From Vulcanimicrobiota bacterium (lineage in GTDB: Bacteria; Vulcanimicrobiota; Vulcanimicrobiia; Vulcanimicrobiales; Vulcanimicrobiaceae): a stretch of DNA of 64,000 bases. Numbering within the stretch: the stretch's first letter is position 1; each line of letters opens with the position of its first letter. The position numbers and the translations under genes were made by a program. Shown piece after piece: positions 44,116 through 52,568 of this stretch. The DNA lies in contig PMSI01000001.1 of assembly GCA_003168375.1 (NCBI GenBank), positions 310,001 to 374,000 on the forward strand, read 5' to 3'. A model generated the notes under the pieces. It ran no database searches. It saw only the letters and a list, made by a program, of their open reading frames with translations, and had not been told where the DNA came from.

Positions 44116-45666
44116 ATGCTGTGCCCGATGGCGGCGGGCGGGTTCGACGAGGCGCTGAGGTCTTGGGTCGCGGGAGATCCCGAGCGTGCTCTCGCGCTGT
44201 GCGAAACAATGCCCGTCCAGGAGGCTGCCTCGACGCGCGCGGTTCTCTTGCGTGCGCGTGCGCTGCTGCGGCTGCGCCGGCCGCGCGAGTCGATCGCACT
44301 GGTGGAATCGCTCGACCTCCAGCTGGAAAGTGCCGCCGAACGGGCCACCGCGGCGATGCTGCTCGGCACGGCGTATGCGCGCAGCGGGGACGTCGAGCGC
44401 GGCCTCGCCGTTCTGCGCGACGCCGCCGCCTTGGCGGTGCGGGTCGACGTCGCGATCGGTTCGGAGATCGCGCTCGGAATCGCGCTCGCCCATTATCAGC
44501 GACGCGACTTCGACGCCGCGGCGCGGGCCCTCGACGGGGTCGATCCGACGAGCGGGATCGTCTACGCGCGCGCGCTCGAATGCCGCGGTTGGATCGCCAA
44601 GAGCAAGAACGACTTCGCCGCGGCGGTCGCCGCGTTCGAAGCCTCGCTGGCGCAGGTTGAACGCTCCGGTCAGTCCGATCGCTTTCTGGAAGCGAACCTG
44701 ATCGCGACGATGAGCTACATCGCCGTCGAGCTGCTGGACGTCCCGCGCTGCGAGGCGCTGCTCGAGCGCGCGCGTCGCGTCCAGTGGGAGTCGAGCGGGC
44801 TCGAATATTACCGCTTCTGGCTCGAGATGAACCGCTCGATGGCCGACGAGATCGCCGGCCGGCCGCGCGAGGCGCTGCAAGCGGCGCGCAACGCCGCACT
44901 CTACGCGCCCTCGGACGCTTTTCGGCTCTTCGCGCAATGCCGGCGCGCCGCGGTGCTCTTCTCGTACGGCGAAATGCTCGGGTTCGCGGACCTCGCCGGC
45001 TCGATCTCTGCCGACTTCGCATCGATCGATTTGCGGCTGCTGCACGAGTTCGAGGAGATCAACCTGCCTGTCGTCGTCGCCGAAACGCTCGCATTGATCG
45101 GGGACGGCGCCGGTGCGGCGGCGGCGCTGCGCCGGCTCGACACGATGTCGCCCGCCCAGCTCGCGCTGCTCCACGACGAGCCGATGAAACGCGCGTACTT
45201 CGCGTTCGTCGAAGGGCTGGTCGACGACGCGAACAAGGAGCCCTTGCGCGCGCGGCATCGCTACCGCGAAGCGCTGCGGGAATTCGACGCGATCGGAATG
45301 ACGCGCCGCGCGCTGCTGGCGGCGCTGCGGCTAAACGCGCTGCACGCCGACGACGCGCTGCTGGCGTTCATTCGCGAGCAGGCGCTGGCGCTTCCGGCAG
45401 GTTCGTGGATCAGGGAGAAGTCCGCCCGCCTGAGCGCGTGGAACAGCGACCCGATGCTGGCGCAGCTGACGCGTGCGGAGCGCGAGGTGCTGGAACTGCT
45501 CTACGAAGGAAAGTCGACCGCCGAGATTGCGGCGGTGCGAACGCGCTCGACGCAGACGATACGCAACACCGTCTCAAAGCTGCTGCAAACGTTCGCCGTC
45601 GACAACCGGCAGGCGCTGCTCAACGAGTGCGCGCGGCGCGGTGCCTTCCCGACGGCGACTTCGTAG
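44116..45666 (+). CDS. TPR-containing LuxR-type transcriptional regulator
   Basis: A 516-residue protein. Residues about 1-420 are TPR-like helical repeats (ERATAAMLLGTAYARSGDVE, AALFEASLAQ-type patterns) and the C-terminus is a GerE/LuxR helix-turn-helix (LTRAEREVLELLYEGKSTAE then STQTIRNTVSKLLQTFAVDN). There is no receiver or ATPase domain, so this is a MalT-like regulator lacking the NTPase. Start at ATG 44116 has no strong ribosome site; ATG 44128 is also possible. Targets are unknown. Its 3' end overlaps the antisense lipoprotein gene. Confidence 0.88.
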   Translation: MLCPMAAGGFDEALRSWVAGDPERALALCETMPVQEAASTRAVLLRARALLRLRRPRESIALVESLDLQLESAAERATAAMLLGTAYARSGDVERGLAVLRDAAALAVRVDVAIGSEIALGIALAHYQRRDFDAAARALDGVDPTSGIVYARALECRGWIAKSKNDFAAAVAAFEASLAQVERSGQSDRFLEANLIATMSYIAVELLDVPRCEALLERARRVQWESSGLEYYRFWLEMNRSMADEIAGRPREALQAARNAALYAPSDAFRLFAQCRRAAVLFSYGEMLGFADLAGSISADFASIDLRLLHEFEEINLPVVVAETLALIGDGAGAAAALRRLDTMSPAQLALLHDEPMKRAYFAFVEGLVDDANKEPLRARHRYREALREFDAIGMTRRALLAALRLNALHADDALLAFIREQALALPAGSWIREKSARLSAWNSDPMLAQLTRAEREVLELLYEGKSTAEIAAVRTRSTQTIRNTVSKLLQTFAVDNRQALLNECARRGAFPTATS

Positions 45667-45865
45667 GGACCGGAGTCGGTGAGGCCGTCGGGGTCGCCGT
45701 GGGGGCCGGTGAGGGCGTCGGCGTGGGGGTAGGCGACGCGGTCGCAGAGTTGCCGTTCACCGGCGGCGAGACCGCGCTCGGTCCGCCGCCCATGACCGAA
45801 CACGCCCCGAGCAGCACCGCGGCGGCGACGATCCCCGACCCGAGTATGAAACGCAGTTCCCGCAC
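45620..45865 (-). CDS. Small lipoprotein with Pro/Thr-rich tail
   Basis: An 81-residue protein with GTG 45865 after a GGGAG site. The N-terminus MRELRFILGSGIVAAAVLLG leads to the lipobox LLGAC (Cys anchor), then a mature part dominated by PTPTPTPSPAPTATPTASPT. Such tails act as flexible spacers through the cell envelope. Its 3' end overlaps the luxR-type gene by 47 bp in antisense. Diverges from the amidohydrolase gene over 64 bp. Function unknown. Confidence 0.65.
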   Translation of the reverse strand: MRELRFILGSGIVAAAVLLGACSVMGGGPSAVSPPVNGNSATASPTPTPTPSPAPTATPTASPTPVPTKSPSGRHRAARTR

Positions 45866-45929
45866 TGATCTCCCTGCCGCAACGTTCGGTGGGAGGCGCC
45901 TAGCACCCCCGCTGCGTACGACGGGAGCG

Positions 45930-47108
45930 ATGCGCATCGCGATCCGAACCGGCATGTTGTACGATGGAACCGACGCGCCGCCGCGCTCGAACGTCACGCT
46001 CGTCGTCGACGACGGGCGCATCGCCGAGATCGCCGGCAATGCGGAGCGCGCTGCCGCCGATCGCACGTACGAGGCTGCCTCGGTCGTGCCCGGGTTGATC
46101 AACAGCCACGTGCACCTCGAGGTCAACGGCGAACCCGACACGCAGACGTTCTTTCTCATCCGCACGCCGACCGAACGGACGCTGGACGCCGCGCGCCACG
46201 CCCGTCTCGCGCTCGAAGCCGGCGTGACGACCGTGCGCGACCTCGGCGGCTCGGAATCGAACGCGATAGCGCTGCGCGACGCCGTCGCACGCGGCGAACA
46301 CCCGGGGCCGACGATCGTCCCCGCCGGCCGCGCGATCTGCATGACCGGCGGCCACGGCTTCTTCCTCGGCCGCGAGGCTGACGGCCCGTGGGACGCCCGC
46401 AAGGCGGTGCGCGAGCAGCTCAAGGCCGGGGCGTCCTGTATCAAACTGATCGCGACCGGCGGCGTGCTGACGAAAGGCGCGGTCCCGGGCCAGGATCAGC
46501 TGAGCGAAGAAGAGATGCGCGCCGCGATCGTCGAGGCCGCCACGCACGGGATGCGCGTCGCCGCGCACGCGATCGGTACGAACGGGATCAAGAACGCCCT
46601 GCGCGCCGGCGTCACCTCGATCGAGCACGGCCACCTCCTCGACGACGAAGCGATCGAGTTGTTCAAATCGCGCGACGCATACCTCGTGCCGACGCTCGCC
46701 GCGGTGTGGCGCATCTACGAGAACATCGCCGGCGGCGCGCAGCCCGAGTACGTCGTCCGCAAAGCGACGGAGATCTACCAGCACGCCGGCGAGAACATTC
46801 GCAAAGCCTACCGCGCCGGCGTGAAGATCGCCGGCGGTTCCGACGCCGGCACGCCGTACAACCGTCACGAAGACTACGCATACGAGGTCGAATTGATGTC
46901 GACGGTGCTCGGGATGTCGCCGCAGCAGGCGCTCACCGCGGCGACCTCGATCGCAGCGCAGCTCATCGGCGTCGACGCCGGCGTGCTCGCCGTGGGCCGT
47001 CCCGCCGACCTCCTTCTCCTCGCCGGCGACGCCGGCAGCGATGTCCGCGCGCTGCGCGAACCGCGCGTCGTCGTCAAAGGCGGCGCGATCGCGCACGAAC
47101 GCCCGTGA
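45930..47108 (+). CDS. Metal-dependent amidohydrolase
   Basis: A 392-residue protein with a GGGAG site before the ATG. The amidohydrolase-superfamily metal motif is LINSHVHLEV (HxH); later ligands are KLIATGGVLTKGAVPGQDQ (Lys likely carbamylated), RVAAHAIGTNGIKNALRAG, TSIEHGHLLDDEAI and the Asp in GGSDAGTPYNRHED. It resembles the imidazolonepropionase/prolidase-like group acting on cyclic amides or dipeptides. Substrate cannot be predicted. Cytoplasmic; no signal peptide. Confidence 0.88.
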   Translation: MRIAIRTGMLYDGTDAPPRSNVTLVVDDGRIAEIAGNAERAAADRTYEAASVVPGLINSHVHLEVNGEPDTQTFFLIRTPTERTLDAARHARLALEAGVTTVRDLGGSESNAIALRDAVARGEHPGPTIVPAGRAICMTGGHGFFLGREADGPWDARKAVREQLKAGASCIKLIATGGVLTKGAVPGQDQLSEEEMRAAIVEAATHGMRVAAHAIGTNGIKNALRAGVTSIEHGHLLDDEAIELFKSRDAYLVPTLAAVWRIYENIAGGAQPEYVVRKATEIYQHAGENIRKAYRAGVKIAGGSDAGTPYNRHEDYAYEVELMSTVLGMSPQQALTAATSIAAQLIGVDAGVLAVGRPADLLLLAGDAGSDVRALREPRVVVKGGAIAHERP

Positions 47109-47120
47109 CGAACTAAGCGC

Positions 47121-48278
47121 GTGCCCGATCTGCGCGGCCTTCGGGTCGCGGTTCTCGGCGCGATCTCGTGGCCGACGCCGCCGCCCGGCTACGGCCCGTG
47201 GGAGCAGGTCGCCTACAACATCGCGCGCGGCCTCGTCTCGCGCGGCCTCGACGTGACGCTCTTCGCGACCGCGAACTCATCGAGCCCCGGCAAGCTCGCG
47301 GCGGTGGTCCCTGCCGGTTTGAACGAAGATCCCGGGCTGAACGGCGAGGTGTGGAGCGAGTTGCACGTCGCGTCGTGCTTTGCCCGGGCGCGCGAGTTCG
47401 ACCTGATCCACAACAACCTCGATTGGAAGCCGCTCCTGTACGCGCTGGCGACGGCGGCGCCGCCGATGATCACGACGGTGCACGGCTTCTCCTCGCCGCA
47501 GATCCTGGGCGCGTACTACGCCGGCGCGACGCGGTCGTTCTACTGTTCGATCAGCGACGCCGACCGCGATCCGGGCTTAGCCTACCTCGCGACGACGTAC
47601 AACGGGATCGACCCGGCCGAGTGGACCTTTCGTGAAGCTGCCGGCGACTATCTGCTCTTCTTCGCGCGCTTCCACCCGGAGAAGGGCGCGCACCTCGCGA
47701 TCGAGATCGCGAAGCGCGCGGGGGTGCGGCTGAAGCTGGCCGGGATCCCGCACGACGAGCCCTACTTTCACGAGCTGATCGAGCCGCACATCGACGGCGA
47801 TGCGGTACAGTTCCTCGGCCACGTCACGGGCCCGGCACGCGACGACCTGGTCGGCGGCGCGCTGGCGCTCGTGCACATGACGACGCGGCCCGAACGCTTC
47901 GGGCTGACGCTGATCGAAGCGATGGCCTGCGGCACGCCGGTGCTCGGCGCTCGGATGGGCTCGATCCCGGAGATCGTCGTCGACGGCGTGACCGGCTACC
48001 TCTGCGACGACCTCGCCGGCGCGGTCGCGCAGGTGCCGCGGCTCGCGGCATTGTCCCGCCGCGCGTGCCGCGAACACGTGGAGTCGAACTTCTCGCTCGA
48101 TCGCATGGTCGACCGATACCTTGGTGCGTACGCCGATGCGCTGCAGCTCGGCACACCGCCGCCGCCGAGCGCGGAGCACATGCGCTGGCGCCGTCACGAC
48201 TGGTGGGACCGGCCGATGGCGTTCACCGACATCCCGCCGCGGCCGCGCTCCCCGGTCGAGGAGAGCCCGCTCCCGTAA
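47121..48278 (+). CDS. Glycosyltransferase family 4-type
   Basis: A 385-residue protein with GTG start. The GT-B N-domain has RVAVLGAISWPTPPPGYGPW and an FDLIHNNLDWKPLLYA segment. The GT4 C-domain shows DYLLFFARFHPEKGAHLAIE, LAGIPHDEPYF and the donor-site ERFGLTLIEAMACGTPVLGA with Glu residues. It uses a nucleotide-sugar donor. It follows the amidohydrolase by 12 bp. A C-terminal tail includes a Trp/Arg-rich patch (HMRWRRHDWWDRPM). Acceptor unknown. Confidence 0.88.
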   Translation: MPDLRGLRVAVLGAISWPTPPPGYGPWEQVAYNIARGLVSRGLDVTLFATANSSSPGKLAAVVPAGLNEDPGLNGEVWSELHVASCFARAREFDLIHNNLDWKPLLYALATAAPPMITTVHGFSSPQILGAYYAGATRSFYCSISDADRDPGLAYLATTYNGIDPAEWTFREAAGDYLLFFARFHPEKGAHLAIEIAKRAGVRLKLAGIPHDEPYFHELIEPHIDGDAVQFLGHVTGPARDDLVGGALALVHMTTRPERFGLTLIEAMACGTPVLGARMGSIPEIVVDGVTGYLCDDLAGAVAQVPRLAALSRRACREHVESNFSLDRMVDRYLGAYADALQLGTPPPPSAEHMRWRRHDWWDRPMAFTDIPPRPRSPVEESPLP

Positions 48279-48290
48279 GGCGCGGCACCG

Positions 48291-48875
48291 TCAGTGCGCG
48301 GGCGTGGCTCCCGCGGCGGGACCGAGCTTCGCGAGCTCCACGTCGATCGCAGCGACGATCTCTTTCGCCGAGGCGCGGTAACGCGAAGCCTGGCGGCCGT
48401 TCGCGGAGCCGCCGCGATCGGGGCCGACGCGCGATGCCGACCCCGAGTCTCCCATGTCTCGCGGAGCCGAGGCGTTGTGCACGGTCTCCGTCTCTGAGTC
48501 CCAGTCGACGACCTGCTGCGCGAGCAGACGGTACTCGACGAGCTCGCGGCGCGCGTCGTCGCGACGATCGAGCGCGATGAGCGCGCGCGATGCGACGACG
48601 GCGAGGCCGGCTGCGCGCACGTCCGCGTAATGCTGCGCCTCCCGAAAACCGTTCGAGAGCTTGTCCTTCGAGCAGCGCGCATAGGCGTTGACGGCGGCTT
48701 GCGCGGCGTCGTAGACCTGTTGCGGCAGATCGGTCTGGCGAAGCTTTCCGACGGCCATAACGTACTGGGTCGCCTCCGGGCAGATCGAATCCGCGAACCC
48801 GGCCTCCGCGGCCGAGGCGCGGCCGAACGAGCACGAGATGAACGCAAGCGCCAAGACGGCGGTGACGGTTCGCAT
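48291..48875 (-). CDS. Exported protein, tandem paralogue A
   Basis: A 194-residue protein with GGAGG upstream and a signal peptide (TAVLALAFISCSFGRASA). The mature part is helical: ADSICPEATQYVMAVGKLRQ, a Cys in AYARCSKDKLSNGFREAQHY, and a final RYRASAKEIVAAIDVELAKL. It aligns end to end with the next gene upstream on the same strand. Between residues about 130 and 160 is a low-complexity insert. No known family; a small helical secreted domain is the best description. Confidence 0.75.
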   Translation of the reverse strand: MRTVTAVLALAFISCSFGRASAAEAGFADSICPEATQYVMAVGKLRQTDLPQQVYDAAQAAVNAYARCSKDKLSNGFREAQHYADVRAAGLAVVASRALIALDRRDDARRELVEYRLLAQQVVDWDSETETVHNASAPRDMGDSGSASRVGPDRGGSANGRQASRYRASAKEIVAAIDVELAKLGPAAGATPAH

Positions 48876-48887
48876 GAGTCGACCTCC

Positions 48888-49466
48888 CTACGGCGATGCG
48901 GCCGGGCCAGGTGAGGGTTGCTGTGCCTGCGGTCGGGCGACGTCGTGGGTCCGGCGGTCGATCGCCGCGAGCTCGGTATCCATCGCCGCGACGATCTCCT
49001 TCGCCGAGGCGCGGTACAGCGAGGTTCGGTTGTCGGCGCCGACCGTGACGGCGTAGCCGTTGGGGTCGGCCGACTGGTACGCCGATGTCTCGCCCTTCCA
49101 GTCGACGACTTGCTGCGCGAGCGGGCGCCAGTGCTGCAGCTCGCTGCGTGCCTCGTCGAGCCTGTCCATTGCGACCAGCGCCCGGGCGGCGAGCACCGCG
49201 AACGCGGCGGCGCGCGTGTCGGCGTAGTGCTGCGGCTCGCGGAACCCGCTCGAGAGCTTTTCCTTCGAGCACTGCGCGTAGGCGTCGGTCACCGCTTGGG
49301 CGGCTTCGTACACTCTCTGCGGCGGATCGTCTTGGCGCAGCTTCCCCGCGGCGATGACGTACTGCGTCGCCTGGGGACAGATCCCGTCCGCGAAGCCGGC
49401 GGCGCCGGCTCGGCCGAACGAAGATGCAACCACGCCCAGCACCAGCACTGCGTAGAAGGTTCTCAT
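48888..49466 (-). CDS. Exported protein, tandem paralogue B
   Basis: A 192-residue protein with a signal peptide (AVLVLGVVASSFGRAGA), 12 bp upstream of paralogue A. Shared segments are FADGICPQATQYVIAAGKLR, AYAQCSKEKLSSGFREPQHY, ALVAMDRLDEARSELQHWRP and LYRASAKEIVAAMDTELAAI. Copies differ mainly in the middle and at the Gln/Pro-rich end. Conserved Cys residues (ICP and QCS) may form a disulfide outside the cell. The pair arose by tandem duplication; function unknown. Confidence 0.75.
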   Translation of the reverse strand: MRTFYAVLVLGVVASSFGRAGAAGFADGICPQATQYVIAAGKLRQDDPPQRVYEAAQAVTDAYAQCSKEKLSSGFREPQHYADTRAAAFAVLAARALVAMDRLDEARSELQHWRPLAQQVVDWKGETSAYQSADPNGYAVTVGADNRTSLYRASAKEIVAAMDTELAAIDRRTHDVARPQAQQPSPGPAASP

Positions 49467-49485
49467 GAGACGACTGTTCGATCCG

Positions 49486-49755
49486 CTACGGAGGCAGACC
49501 CGCGCCGCTATAGTGCGCCGGCCCGTCGACCGGGCAGGCGTTCGCGCGCACGGGTTCCGGGGCGCCGAGGATCGACCGCAGCCAGCAATCTCCCAGGATC
49601 GAGCAGTAGCACACGCGCAGATCGACGCGCTTCGACTGCGGCAGGATCGCGCGGACCAGCGGCTGGTTCTCGATCTTGAGCAGCCTTACGCGGCCTCCGA
49701 TGAGGATGTCGACGCGAAACGCGCGTCCCTCCCGTACGGGCGGCTCGCCGTTCAT
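49486..49755 (-). CDS. Small protein downstream of purK, function unknown
   Basis: An 89-residue frame whose ATG overlaps the purK stop (ATGA), which favours translation as part of the purE-purK operon. It contains a basic stretch (FRVDILIGGRVRLLKIENQP) and a Cys-rich part (LRVCYCSILGDCW). There is no signal peptide. No family recognised. It may be a real small gene or an accidental open frame. Confidence 0.45.
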   Translation of the reverse strand: MNGEPPVREGRAFRVDILIGGRVRLLKIENQPLVRAILPQSKRVDLRVCYCSILGDCWLRSILGAPEPVRANACPVDGPAHYSGAGLPP

Positions 49756-50897
49756 CGGATCGCGGCCGCCCGCTCGTCGATCCAGCGCAGCATCCCGCGA
49801 CCACGCTCCGCCTTCGCGAGCGCGTCGTCAAGGTTGTCACCGAGGACGGTGAAGTGGCCCATCTTGCGGCGCAGCGCGGCATGCGCCTTGCCGTAGACAT
49901 GCAGCTTCAGATCGCGCTCGCGCAGCAGGCCGTCGAGACCGCCGAGCGTGTCGCCGGCGCCCGCTCCCAGGATGTTGACCATCACCGCGGGCCTGAACTG
50001 ACGCGGCTCCACCAGCGGAAGCCCGCAGATCGCGCGCACGTGCATCTCGTACTGGCTGATCTGCGTCGCGTCGAGCGAGTAGTGCCCGCTGTTGTGGACG
50101 CGCGGCGCGATCTCGTTGACGAGCAGCTCGCCGCCGCGTTGAAAGAACTCGACGCAGAACGTCCCGACGATCCCGAGCCGCTCGGCGATCATCGTCGCAT
50201 AGCGGCGCGCGCATTCGCCGATCTCGGCCGGGATGCGGCCAGGGACGATCGTCGTCGCGAGCACCCCGTGATCGTGTTGGTTCTCCGAGGTCGGAAACGC
50301 GACGATCTCGCCGCGTTCGTTCCGCGCCGCGATGATCGACAGCTCGCGTTCGAACGCGATCAACCGCTCCCAGATCAGCGGCCGGCCCTTCGCGGCGCTC
50401 CACGCTGCATCGGCGTCCTCGCGCGAGCGAACGACCCACTGCCCCTTGCCGTCGTAGCCGCCCATTGTCGTCTTCAGCATCGCCGGAAACCCGATCGCCG
50501 CCTCGGCGCTGCCGAGCTCTTCGCGCGTGCGCACCGGCCGGAACTCCGCGGTCGGGATCCCGCAGTCGCGCACGAAGTTCTTCTCGAGGATGCGCTCCTG
50601 CGTGATCCGCAGCGCGGTCGATCCCGGATGCACGATCCGCCGGTCGGCCTCGAGCGCGAGCACCGACTCCAGCGGGATGTTCTCGAACTCGTAGGTCACC
50701 ACGTCGCTGCGCGCGCCGAGCTCGCCGATCGCGCGCAGATCGTCGTACGCCGCGACGATCTGCTCGTCCGCAACTTGTCCGCACGGCGAATCGGATAACG
50801 GCTCGAGCGTCACGACGCGGAATCCCATCCGCTTCGCCTCCAGCGTCAGCATCCGCCCGAGCTGCCCGCCGCCCAGGATCCCGATCGTGCGGATCAC
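49752..50897 (-). CDS. purK: N5-carboxyaminoimidazole ribonucleotide synthase
   Basis: A 381-residue ATP-grasp protein with GTG start overlapping the purE stop. The N-terminus [20 protein letters not shown] is diagnostic. ATP-grasp residues lie in [33 protein letters not shown] and [20 protein letters not shown]. It makes N5-CAIR from AIR, ATP and bicarbonate in purine synthesis, handing it to PurE. Classic purEK overlap operon. Confidence 0.95.
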   Translation of the reverse strand: MIRTIGILGGGQLGRMLTLEAKRMGFRVVTLEPLSDSPCGQVADEQIVAAYDDLRAIGELGARSDVVTYEFENIPLESVLALEADRRIVHPGSTALRITQERILEKNFVRDCGIPTAEFRPVRTREELGSAEAAIGFPAMLKTTMGGYDGKGQWVVRSREDADAAWSAAKGRPLIWERLIAFERELSIIAARNERGEIVAFPTSENQHDHGVLATTIVPGRIPAEIGECARRYATMIAERLGIVGTFCVEFFQRGGELLVNEIAPRVHNSGHYSLDATQISQYEMHVRAICGLPLVEPRQFRPAVMVNILGAGAGDTLGGLDGLLRERDLKLHVYGKAHAALRRKMGHFTVLGDNLDDALAKAERGRGMLRWIDERAAAIR

Positions 50898-51373
50898 AGC
50901 TCGATCCGTTCCACATCGTCGGCGATGCGCGCGGTGCGATCGCGCAGCGTTCGGGCAAGCTCGGCATCGTGGAGCGCGAGGATGCGCGCGGCGAAGAGCG
51001 CGGCGTTCGCGGCGCCGCCGATCGCCATAGTAGCGACCGGGACGCCGGCCGGCATCTGTGCGATCGAGAGCAGCGAGTCGAGGCCGTTCAGCGCCTTCGA
51101 CTGGATCGGGACGCCGATCACGGGGAGATCGGTCTTGGTCGCCACCATCCCCGGCAGGTGCGCGGCCCCGCCGGCGCCGGCGACGATGACCTCGATTCCG
51201 CGCGCCTTCGCCTCGCTCGCATAGCGGAACATCAGATCCGGCGTGCGGTGCGCCGAGACGACGCGCATCTCGAACGGGATGCCTAACTCTTGCAGCGTCG
51301 TCGCCGCCGCGCGCATCGTCTCTAGGTCGGACGTCGAGCCCATGATGATCCCGACGCGGGGCGCAGCGCTCAT
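50894..51373 (-). CDS. purE: N5-carboxyaminoimidazole ribonucleotide mutase
   Basis: A 159-residue class I PurE. The motifs [30 protein letters not shown] (catalytic His), [16 protein letters not shown] and [20 protein letters not shown] are typical. It converts N5-CAIR to CAIR and forms an octamer in known cases. First gene of the purE-purK unit, with ATG 51373. The exported Gly/Gln-rich protein upstream is 54 bp away and may or may not be cotranscribed. Confidence 0.95.
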   Translation of the reverse strand: MSAAPRVGIIMGSTSDLETMRAAATTLQELGIPFEMRVVSAHRTPDLMFRYASEAKARGIEVIVAGAGGAAHLPGMVATKTDLPVIGVPIQSKALNGLDSLLSIAQMPAGVPVATMAIGGAANAALFAARILALHDAELARTLRDRTARIADDVERIEL

Positions 51374-51427
51374 CGCCGAGCGCGTTCGGTCCGTGCGCGC
51401 GACCGCCCTGGAGTCACGCGCCGCCGT

Positions 51428-52534
51428 TCAGAGTGCCGTCAGCGTCCAGCGCACGGAGCTGGTGATGTCGCCGCTCGTGCCCCCGCCGTGCGCGACCGTC
51501 GTCTCGCTGCCCCGCGCGAGCTGCAAGCGGCCCCCGCGGAAGGTCGACTCGACGTGCAGCGTCGCGGTCGCAGGAACCATCTGCGGCGCCGGTGCGGCGG
51601 CGTAGCCGCCTTGGCCCTGGCCGTAGCCACCTTGGCCGGGCCCACCCTGCCCGACGCCACCTTGCCCGCCGCCACCTTGCCCGCCGCCACCTTGGCCTGG
51701 GGTGCCTTGACCGGGGATGCCGCCGGAGCCGCCGGAGCCGCCGCGCCGTCCTCGGCCGTAGCCGCCGGTCCCGCCGCCCTGCGGGTAGGCGGGCTGGGTT
51801 GCCCCGGTCACCGCCGCGGCGACGCGGATCTCGCCGGTTCCGTCGGCGACGACGGTCGTCTCGGTGCCGACGGTCTTCTCGAGTTTGGCGGTCATCGCGA
51901 GGCCGGGCTCCGACGAGCCGAACGCCACCGAGAACGGCCAGCTCCGCGTGGTTGCCGCCGGACGCGCGGCGACCAGCGCGCTGACGATGCGCACGCTCGC
52001 GGGCACGTCGGCGCGCACCGCCCCCTGGGCGGCGCCGTATTGCGCCCGGCCGCCGTACTGCCCGCGGCCCTGGCCTTGGCCCTGACCCGGGCCCTGGCCC
52101 TGTCCTTGGCCTTGCCCGGGCGCGCCGGCGCCGGGGAGCCCGCCGATCGGCCCGTCCATCGGGAGGTCGGAACCGGCTTGCCGTCCGCTACCGGAGGCGG
52201 ACCCCGCCCGCGGCGACTCCGTCTGGTCGAAGCGGAGCGAGCCGTCGCTCTGCAGGCGGGCGATCACCGCGCCGGCCTGCCCCTCGTCGGGACTGATCGT
52301 GACCGCCACCCGGTCGTTCACGATGCGCGTCAGCGTCACCACCGCGTGCGTGCCGCCCGCTCCGCGCGGACCGCTCTCGATCGCGTCGTAGTGGAACGAG
52401 ACGCTCGCACCGACGTGCGACGGAATCAACGAAGGGGTCGCCGCTGCGAGCGGGGGAGCGGTCGTAGCGGCGAGCGATCCAGCCAGCGTCATGGCAAGGA
52501 GAGCCGCCGTCCGGACGGACGATGATGCGTTCAC
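51428..52534 (-). CDS. Exported protein with Gly/Gln-rich repeats
   Basis: A 368-residue protein with GTG start and a signal peptide (TAALLAMTLAGSLAATTAPP). The N-terminal part is beta-rich (SFHYDAIESGPRG, AVVTLTRIVNDRVAVTIS). Two low-complexity blocks follow: GQGQGQGQGPGQGQGQGRGQ around residue 140 and GGGGQGGGGQGGVGQGGPGQ near residue 300, with globular segments between and after (RTFRGGRLQLARGSETTV-like). The blocks arise from repeated GGCCAG-type codons and look like expandable microsatellite-like DNA. Extracellular or envelope role possible; family unknown. Confidence 0.7.
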   Translation of the reverse strand: MNASSSVRTAALLAMTLAGSLAATTAPPLAAATPSLIPSHVGASVSFHYDAIESGPRGAGGTHAVVTLTRIVNDRVAVTISPDEGQAGAVIARLQSDGSLRFDQTESPRAGSASGSGRQAGSDLPMDGPIGGLPGAGAPGQGQGQGQGPGQGQGQGRGQYGGRAQYGAAQGAVRADVPASVRIVSALVAARPAATTRSWPFSVAFGSSEPGLAMTAKLEKTVGTETTVVADGTGEIRVAAAVTGATQPAYPQGGGTGGYGRGRRGGSGGSGGIPGQGTPGQGGGGQGGGGQGGVGQGGPGQGGYGQGQGGYAAAPAPQMVPATATLHVESTFRGGRLQLARGSETTVAHGGGTSGDITSSVRWTLTAL

Positions 52535-52568
52535 GCTTCGGAGTTTCGCACGTTCTGCTCATAGGTTC

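Noticed and set aside
51600-52140. Gly/Gln codon repeats as an independent repeat element
   Set aside because: They keep the reading frame of the exported protein and are best explained as protein low-complexity blocks.
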